The notes beneath the pieces are model-generated. The model was given only the letters and a program-made list of their open reading frames with translations, searched no databases and was not told the origin of the DNA. A stretch of 37,085 bases of DNA from Longimicrobiaceae bacterium. Its GTDB lineage: Bacteria > Gemmatimonadota > Gemmatimonadetes > Longimicrobiales > Longimicrobiaceae. Position 1 is the stretch's first letter. Each line of letters begins with the position of its first letter. Shown here piece by piece: positions 30,164 through 37,085 of this stretch. The stretch is taken from contig JASLAX010000185.1 in NCBI GenBank assembly GCA_030146875.1, forward strand, positions 1 to 37,085, given 5' to 3'. The position numbers were made by a program, and so were the translations under genes.

Positions 30164-31357
30164 ATGCTCCTCCTCGCCCTGACCCTCGCCGCGGCCGCCC
30201 CGGCCGACACCGTGCGCCCCGCGGCGCCCGCGCGGGAGCCCGCGCCCGTGGTGGTCGTCCACCGGCAGCCGGGGCTGCCCGTGGTGGCCATCCGCCTCTC
30301 CCTGCTGGCCGACGACCCCGCGGGGCACGCCGGCGCCGGCCACTTCGTGCAGCACCTGGTGCTCCCCGTCCTGCAGGAGCAGGTCGCGCGCGTGGGCGGG
30401 CGGGTGCAGACCGTGCGCAGCGCCGACGCGCTGGTCTACACGGTGACCGGCCCGGTGGCGGAGCTGGACTACCTGGCCGCGGTGCTGCGAGAGGCCCTTC
30501 GCCCGCGCCCCGCGGGAACGGCGGAGACGCTCCAGGCGCTGAACGCGCTGGCCGAGGAGCGGCAGGGCGAGCGCGAGACGGCGCCCGCGTACGTGCGCGC
30601 CGTGCTGCGCTCGCGCCTCTTCCCCGACCAGCCCCCCGCCGCAGGCACCCCCGCGTCGCTGGCCCGGCTGGAGGTGGCGCGGCTCCCCGAGGTGTGGGGC
30701 GAGATGTACCGCCCGGACCGGGTGACGGTGGTGGCCGTGGGCGACCTGGAGCTGGCGGCGGTGGAGCGAGCCTTCGCCTCGCTGCCCCCCGCGCCCGAGG
30801 AGCGCCTGGCGGAGGCGTGGGCCGACTCGGTGCCGGCCTTCGACGAGCCGCCGCAGGCCACCCGCGGGTGGGTGGGCGGCGCCTGGTCGGCCGGCGAGGC
30901 GGAGCCCTCGGCCGTCTCCGTGGCCGCGCGCCTGCTGCGCGACGCGCTGCGCCGCCGCCTGCGCGGCGCCGAGGTGGAGGTGGAGCACTGGTGGACGGGC
31001 GACGGGCAGGCGGTGGCGGCCGTGGTGGCCGGGACGGAGGCGCAGCTCCCCGCCGCCCGCACGGCCATCGCCGGCGTGGCCCGCGCCCTGCGCGCGGAGG
31101 TGAACGACGCGCGCGTGGCGGCCGCCCGCGGGGCCGTGCGCCGCGACATGCTCTTCTACGCGCGCACGCCCGAGCGCATGGCCGAGGTGCTGGGCGCCTT
31201 CACCGACCGCGGCGCGGAGGGCGGCGCGGCGCAGTCGTTCTACTCCGCGCTGGGCGACGTGACCGCCGACCAGGTGCGCGCCGCGCTGGAGGCCCTGACC
31301 GCCGCCGAGCCCGTGACCGTTACCGTGCCCCCGCAGAAGCTGAAGACCTCCCCATGA
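30164..31357 (+). CDS. M16-family protein with altered zinc site (HxxQH)
   Basis: This 397-aa secreted protein has a hydrophobic N-terminus (MLLLALTLAAAAPA), so it is probably exported. It shows the M16 peptidase fold pattern: GHFVQHLVLPV at the site of the zinc motif, then domain linkers such as YRPDRVTVVAVGDL, followed by a second half-domain (PSAVSVAARLLRDALRRRL). The zinc motif HxxEH reads H60-F-V-Q63-H64, with the catalytic Glu replaced by Gln. The two His could still bind zinc, but proteolysis should be lost or much weakened. The protein forms a coupled pair with the next gene (ATGA overlap). It is probably the subunit descended from the active partner of such pairs. Confidence 0.82.
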   Translation: MLLLALTLAAAAPADTVRPAAPAREPAPVVVVHRQPGLPVVAIRLSLLADDPAGHAGAGHFVQHLVLPVLQEQVARVGGRVQTVRSADALVYTVTGPVAELDYLAAVLREALRPRPAGTAETLQALNALAEERQGERETAPAYVRAVLRSRLFPDQPPAAGTPASLARLEVARLPEVWGEMYRPDRVTVVAVGDLELAAVERAFASLPPAPEERLAEAWADSVPAFDEPPQATRGWVGGAWSAGEAEPSAVSVAARLLRDALRRRLRGAEVEVEHWWTGDGQAVAAVVAGTEAQLPAARTAIAGVARALRAEVNDARVAAARGAVRRDMLFYARTPERMAEVLGAFTDRGAEGGAAQSFYSALGDVTADQVRAALEALTAAEPVTVTVPPQKLKTSP

Positions 31358-32592
31358 GCCGCCTTCTCGCCCGGATCGCCGCGGGGGCGGCCCTGCTCCT
31401 CCTCGCCGCTCCCGCCGGCGCGCAGGAGCGGATCGCCGTGCGGCGCGAGCCGGGCCTGCCCGTGGTCGCGGCGGAGGTGCTGATCGCGGTGGGGCCGTCG
31501 GACGAGCCCGAGGGGGACGCGGGGATCGCCTACCTGACCGCGCGCTCGGTGCTGGACCCCATCCGCCCGCTCCTGGACTCGCTGGGGGCGCACGTGGAGA
31601 TCCACGCCCACAAGGACGCCATCGCCTTCTCCATGGTCTCCGCCCCGGAGACGTGGGAGGAGGTGTCGCGCGCGGTGATGGTCGCCATCTTCCGCGACCC
31701 GGTGGACAGCATCGCCACGGAGCGGCAGCGGCGCCGCATGGCGGCCGAGCTCACCGCCCGCGCCACCAACCCCTCCGACGCGCTGCTGCGCGAGACGGAC
31801 CGCGCCGTCTACGGCGACCACCCCTGGGGGCGCCCGACGGTGGGAACACCGCGCACCGTGCGCTCCATCACCGTGAGCGACGTGGACGGCTTCCTGCGCT
31901 CCGCCTTCAACGCCGACCGCTCCGTGGTTGCGGTGGTGGGCCCCGTGGAGGCGGACGAGGTGTCGCGCCACCTGGCGAGCTGGCTGGCGCCGGGGCCGCT
32001 GCGGCGCGGCGTGGACGACCCGCCGTCGGTCGCGGCCGACTCCATGGTCGACCGCGAGTACGACTTCATCACCGCGTGGGTGGGCGCGAGCTACCCCTTC
32101 GGCCGCGACGCGGACGTGGAGGCGCTTCGGCTCCTGGCGGCCCTGGCGGTGGCCCGGGTGTCGCCGGGCCCCAGCCGGCGCTCGGTCTACAACGCGCGCA
32201 GCGAGGTGGTGCGCCACGCCGCCGGCGGCGAGGTGCGCTTCCAGCTCGTGGTGCCCCCGGCCGAGGCGGAGCGCTGGGCCGAGGAGCTGCGGGCGGCGGT
32301 CGCGGCGCACGCGGAGGCGCCGCTCTCGCCGGGGATCTTCGCGGAGCGGGTGCGGCGCTGGCGCGGGAGCCGCCTGCTGGAGTTGGAGACGCCCGAGGCG
32401 CGCGCCGAGGCGCTGGCGCGCGAGCTGTTCGTCTCCGGGCGCGCGTCCGCCACGCTGGTGGACGTGGACGCCCTGACGCCGGCGCGCGTGCACGGGGCGG
32501 CGAAGTCGCTGGGCGCGCCCGTGAACGTGTTCCTGGGTCCCGCGCGGGCGCCCGCGCAGCCCGCGCCCGCCCAGGGCGACACCCTGCGCTGA
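31354..32592 (+). CDS. M16-family protein lacking the zinc motif (pair partner)
   Basis: This 412-aa protein has a Sec signal peptide (LLLLAAPAGA, then QE). It shares the M16 layout with the preceding gene, including the start (IAVRREPGLPVV against VVVHRQPGLPVV). At the zinc site it has Y60-L-T-A63-R64, so all three catalytic or ligand residues are gone. The second half retains EYDFITAWVGASYPF and later YNARSEV, like the substrate-contacting subunit of heterodimeric M16 enzymes. The C-terminus is Pro/Ala-rich. It probably forms a periplasmic complex with the upstream protein. Confidence 0.8.
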   Translation: MSRLLARIAAGAALLLLAAPAGAQERIAVRREPGLPVVAAEVLIAVGPSDEPEGDAGIAYLTARSVLDPIRPLLDSLGAHVEIHAHKDAIAFSMVSAPETWEEVSRAVMVAIFRDPVDSIATERQRRRMAAELTARATNPSDALLRETDRAVYGDHPWGRPTVGTPRTVRSITVSDVDGFLRSAFNADRSVVAVVGPVEADEVSRHLASWLAPGPLRRGVDDPPSVAADSMVDREYDFITAWVGASYPFGRDADVEALRLLAALAVARVSPGPSRRSVYNARSEVVRHAAGGEVRFQLVVPPAEAERWAEELRAAVAAHAEAPLSPGIFAERVRRWRGSRLLELETPEARAEALARELFVSGRASATLVDVDALTPARVHGAAKSLGAPVNVFLGPARAPAQPAPAQGDTLR

Positions 32593-32605
32593 GAGGACGG
32601 AAACC

Positions 32606-32854
32606 GTGGGCTGGATCGTGCTGGTCTACACGCTCGACGTGGTGCGGTGGCTGATCATCGCCAGCGTGATCCTGTCCTGGGTCGCGCCGCACTCACGCCA
32701 CCCCGTCGCCGAGGCGCTCCGCCGCGCCACCGACGCCATCCTGGAGCCCGTGCGCCGGGTGATGCCGCGCACCGGCCCGGTGGACCTGTCCCCGCTGGTG
32801 GTGCTGTTCCTGGTGATCGTCGTCCAGCGCATCATCGCCATGCAGCTCACGTAG
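32606..32854 (+). CDS. YggT-family membrane protein
   Basis: The 82-aa protein has membrane segments at about 3-25 and 60-80. Between them is the family motif region, LSWVAPHSRHPV followed by EPVRRVMPRTGPVDLSPLVV. This is a single-repeat YggT protein; two-repeat forms are common elsewhere. The start is GTG 32606, 13 bases after the preceding stop, with AGGACGG upstream. Its function is not well defined in any organism; links to division, osmotic stress and envelope have been suggested. Confidence 0.88.
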   Translation: MGWIVLVYTLDVVRWLIIASVILSWVAPHSRHPVAEALRRATDAILEPVRRVMPRTGPVDLSPLVVLFLVIVVQRIIAMQLT

Positions 32855-32878
32855 GCGGCCCCGACGCCGTCGGCCGCC
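32854..32878. terminator. Shared hairpin between convergent genes
   Basis: GGCGGCC (32854-32860) pairs with GGCCGCC (32872-32878), with further inner pairing GAC/GTC. It lies directly at the YggT stop codon and before the stop of the convergent HD-GYP gene. Confidence 0.4.
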
Positions 32879-32924
32879 GCGCATTCATTCGCAGGCGGCG
32901 CTCGGCCTCGCTACCGCCTCGCGA

Positions 32925-34009
32925 TCACCCCTCCGCGGCCACCTCCGCCGCCCCGTTCCCGTTCGCCCCCACTCCCACCGCCTCCAGCCCCAGCGCCCCC
33001 AGGAAGGCGTCCACCACGCGCGGGTCGAACTGGCGGCCGCGCTGGGCGCGGATCTCGGCGACGGCCTCCTCCAGCGGCCAGGCGGGCTTGTACGGGCGCG
33101 CGCCCACCAGGGCGTCGTACGAGTCCACCACCGTCACGATGCGCGAGACCAGGGGGATCTCCTCGCCGCGCAGGCCGCGGGGGTAGCCGGTGCCGTCCCA
33201 CCGCTCGTGGTGGCAGAGCGCGATCTCCTCGGCCATCTGCAGGATCGGGAAGGTGCTGCCGGACAGGATGCGCGCGCCGATGGTGGTGTGCGCCTGCAGC
33301 ACGTCCCACTCCTCGCGCGTCAGCACGCCGGGCTTGAGCAGGATGGCGTCGGGCACCCCGATCTTTCCCACGTCGTGCAGCGGCGCCGCCCGGCGCACCA
33401 GCTCCGCCTCCTCCTCGGACATCCCCAGCGCCCGCGCCACCCGCGCCGAGACCTCGCCCACGCGGCTGGCGTGGTGGCCGGTGTCGTCGTCGCGGAACTC
33501 CGACGCGCGGGCCAGGCGCGCCAGGATCTCGAGCCCCGCCTCCTCCACGTCGAAGGTGCGCTCCACCACGTGCTGCTCCAGCAGGCGGTTGCGCACCTGG
33601 AGCTGCAGGTGCAGGAAGCGCGTCTCCAGCAGGTTGCGGATGCGGAGCGAGACCTCGGTCGCGTCCAGCGGCTTGGTCAGGAAGTCGTTGGCGCCCCCGG
33701 ACAGGGCGCGCCGCTTCGCCTCGGACGTGATGTCCGCGGTGAGCACCAGGATGGGGACGAAGTCGGTCTTCCGGATCAGCGGGCGGAGCTGCTCCATCAC
33801 CCCGAAGCCGTCCACGTGGGGCATGTGCAGGTCGAGCAGCACCAGGTCGGGCGCGAGCTCCCGGAAGAGGCGCGCGGCCTCGCGCGAGTCCGTCGTGCTC
33901 CGGTGCGTCCTGCACCCCTCGCGCTCCACCAGCCGCTCCAGCAGGCGCACGTTGGCCGGCTCGTCGTCCACGATCAGGATGCGGGCGTCCGCCACCCTCG
34001 TGGGGGTGC

Positions 34010-34013
<4 letters not shown>
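32925..34013 (-). CDS. HD-GYP response regulator (c-di-GMP phosphodiesterase)
   Basis: This 362-aa protein has an N-terminal receiver (residues 10-125, phospho-site D61 in LVLLDLHMPH). A linker helix and an HD-GYP domain (about 160-345) follow, with H213-D214 in LHDVGKIG, HHERWDGTGYP and GYP at 276-278. HD-GYP enzymes hydrolyse cyclic di-GMP, so phosphorylation should tune c-di-GMP level and hence motility, biofilm or similar output. It starts at GTG 34013, overlapping the stop of the hybrid kinase as GTGA. The pair is therefore almost surely cognate. The C-terminal 20 residues are Gly/Ala-rich. Confidence 0.93.
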
Positions 34014-35833
<1,820 letters not shown>

Positions 35834-35997
35834 GGGCGGACTCGTCCCGGGGACGAGGAGAGGGGGCGCGGACGGAGGGCGGGGGAGGTCGAGACGGAGG
35901 GGACGTCCGGCGTTTGCGCCAAGGTAGGCGCGTTTTGGCCCCACCGCAACGCCGCCGTACGCCCGGCCGCCGGCCGCGTCCCGCGGCCCCCGCTCGC
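35834..35997. other. Divergent intergenic region (kinase / paaA), left part
   Basis: The 324 bases between the kinase ATG and the paaA ATG hold no gene. Near 35911-35924 lies TTGCGCCAAGGTA, whose complement (TTGGCGCAA) resembles the motif before dnaE. The paaA promoter and operator occupy the right half. Confidence 0.45.
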
Positions 35998-36027
35998 TTG
36001 ACGCGCCGAGGGGCCCCCGGCTAAGTT
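35998..36027 (+). promoter_or_regulatory. paaA promoter
   Basis: TTGACG (35998-36003, 5 of 6) and TAAGTT (36022-36027) are separated by 18 bases. The start point would fall near 36034, placing the PaaR-like palindrome at about +3 to +16, a position suited to repression. Confidence 0.55.
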
Positions 36028-36036
36028 TCGGCCGCC

Positions 36037-36050
36037 CGAACGAGCGTTCG
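36037..36050. promoter_or_regulatory. PaaR-type operator
   Basis: CGAACGAGCGTTCG is a 14-bp inverted repeat around a central AG. It fits at every defined position the pseudopalindrome CNAACGNNCGTTNG, which I recall as the consensus for PaaR, the TetR-family repressor of the phenylacetate operon in Thermus thermophilus. A second partial copy of the left half (CGAACGAG, 36049-36056) overlaps its end. In that system phenylacetyl-CoA relieves repression. No paaR gene is in the window. Confidence 0.65.
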
Positions 36051-36157
36051 AACGAGGTCCGCCGCCCGGTGGCGGCACGCTCCTGGCGGGGGCCGCCGCG
36101 CCCGACGGCGCCACGCCTTCCCGCGACGGCGAACACCGACCCGCACGAGAGAGACGA

Positions 36158-37085
36158 ATGCCCCGCTTCACCGATGAAGAGCTGAAGGAGAAGGTCCAGA
36201 ACGGCTTCATCGTCGAGTACCCGGACGACATGACCGAGGGGTACCGCAAGGCCCTGATCGTACAGCTCCTGGTGCAGGCCGACACCGAGCTCATCTCGGC
36301 GCCGGCGTACTTCGGCGCCGCGAAGGACGCGCCCTCCACCAACACCATGGTGAGCGCCACGGCCATCATCCAGGACGAGCTGGCCCACGCCAACATCGCG
36401 TACCGCCTGCTCGAGGACCTGGGGCTGGACAAGGAGCAGCTCGTCTACGGGCGCGAGCCCCACGAGTTCAAGCACCCCTACGGCTTCGACCACCCGCTCG
36501 ACAACTGGGCCGAGCTGGTGGTGGCGAACGGCCTGTACGACCGCGCCGGCATCACCCTGCTGGGCGACGTGTTCCGCAACACCTCGTACGGTCCGCTGAA
36601 GCGCGCGCTGGTGAAGGTGGACCAGGAGGAGACCTTCCACCTGCGCCACGGGGAGATGTGGATGAAGCGCCTGGCCGGCGCCGGCGGCGAGGCGAAGGAG
36701 AAGATCCAGCGCGCCGTGGACTGGATGTTCCCCATGGCGGTGGAGTGGTTCGGCCTCCCCGACGACATGAAGCGCCACTCGGGGCAGCTCGAGTACAAGC
36801 TCAAAGGCATGACAAACGATGAGCTGCGGCAAACGTGGATGAAATCCACCGTGCCGCTCTGCGAGGGGATCGGCGTCCAGGTGCCCGCGCACTGGGATGA
36901 AGCGGAGCAAAAGTTCGTGCTGGACTATCCCTTCCCCTGCCAGTACGACGAGGACCAGAAGCGCTGGCTCTTTGACGAAGGGGAGATTTCCTGGAGCCAG
37001 GTATTCGAGCGCTGGAAGGGCCGCGGCCCTGCCAATCGGCAGTTCATCGAGATGATCCAGGAGGGCTGGGGCTTCCGCCAAAAGC
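36158..37085 (+). CDS. paaA: Phenylacetyl-CoA 1,2-epoxidase subunit PaaA (partial, cut by window edge)
   Basis: The first 309 codons are present. PaaA is the di-iron oxygenase subunit of the PaaABCE complex that epoxidises phenylacetyl-CoA, opening the aerobic hybrid pathway. The ferritin-like core shows the iron ligands E44 (ADTELIS), E74-x2-H77 (DELAH), probably D128 (LYDRAG), and E158-x2-H161 (EETFH). GAGAGAGAC precedes ATG 36158. It is probably the first gene of a paa operon continuing to the right. From about 36802 onward the codons become AT-richer (AAA, ACA, CAA, GAT, TTT, ATT, GTA), in contrast to the strictly G/C-ending first two thirds. Confidence 0.93.
   Translation, partial: MPRFTDEELKEKVQNGFIVEYPDDMTEGYRKALIVQLLVQADTELISAPAYFGAAKDAPSTNTMVSATAIIQDELAHANIAYRLLEDLGLDKEQLVYGREPHEFKHPYGFDHPLDNWAELVVANGLYDRAGITLLGDVFRNTSYGPLKRALVKVDQEETFHLRHGEMWMKRLAGAGGEAKEKIQRAVDWMFPMAVEWFGLPDDMKRHSGQLEYKLKGMTNDELRQTWMKSTVPLCEGIGVQVPAHWDEAEQKFVLDYPFPCQYDEDQKRWLFDEGEISWSQVFERWKGRGPANRQFIEMIQEGWGFRQK

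Noticed and set aside
35834..37081. N-terminal extension of the hybrid kinase frame up to 37081
   Set aside because: It is antisense to paaA and its promoter. ATG 35833 gives a normal membrane-kinase N-terminus.

Overview
The window is about 37 kb of very GC-rich bacterial chromosome with strong G/C third-position preference, tightly packed genes and frequent GTGA/ATGA stop-start overlaps. The gene mix fits an aerobic, Gram-negative-type heterotroph: a Rho factor, an elongation penicillin-binding protein, lipoproteins, a long acyl-CoA dehydrogenase, a PaaA oxygenase subunit and paired secreted M16-family proteins. A pinensin-like lanthipeptide precursor and the general style suggest Gemmatimonadota, perhaps Longimicrobium-like. 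That placement is inference from gene content; no 16S gene or other decisive marker is present. No tRNA, rRNA, CRISPR array, phage or transposase gene is seen.

Layout. 1-298 (-) is the start of a lipoprotein cut by the window edge. 416-3540 (+) holds an ABC exporter, a soluble histidine kinase and a single-domain response regulator. 3637-5466 (-) is PBP2, divergent from rho (5787-6956, +). 7443-10422 (-) holds a peptide-type substrate-binding lipoprotein and an Eis-like acetyltransferase. 10541-12344 (+) holds a NamZ-type exo-muramidase and a Cys-rich copper-storage-like protein. 12433-13983 (-) is an SDR fusion protein. 14258-17752 (+) holds a TPR protein and a VLCAD-like acyl-CoA dehydrogenase. 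17852-18075 is a MITE/REP-like inverted-repeat element. 18117-19192 (-) holds a membrane protein with a possible small coupled ORF. 19501-19788 (+) is the lanthipeptide precursor. 20061-28705 (+) is a housekeeping run, dnaE (with an in-frame intein), accA, ricT-like and metG. 29131-32854 (+) holds an M23 peptidase, two degenerate M16 proteins and a YggT protein. 32925-35833 (-) is a hybrid kinase coupled to an HD-GYP response regulator. 36158 to the right edge (+) is paaA, probably the first gene of a phenylacetate operon.

How the genes work together. Three envelope genes (PBP2, NamZ, M23 peptidase) act on peptidoglycan synthesis or turnover. dnaE-accA-ricT-metG is a core replication, lipid, RNA-processing and translation block. 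The hybrid kinase and the HD-GYP regulator overlap by GTGA, so they probably form one pathway ending in c-di-GMP hydrolysis. The paaA promoter carries a palindrome that matches, base for base, the PaaR operator consensus as I recall it from Thermus.

The most notable items are the DnaE intein with a LAGLIDADG-type endonuclease region, the orphan 7-Cys pinensin-like precursor with no modification enzymes nearby, the PaaR-type operator, the tandem M16 pair with both active sites broken, a structured leader with a five-codon upstream ORF before the ABC exporter, and recurring TTGAC-N17/18-TAAGTT promoters and hairpin-TTCGT terminators. I did not find a clearly new multi-gene system.
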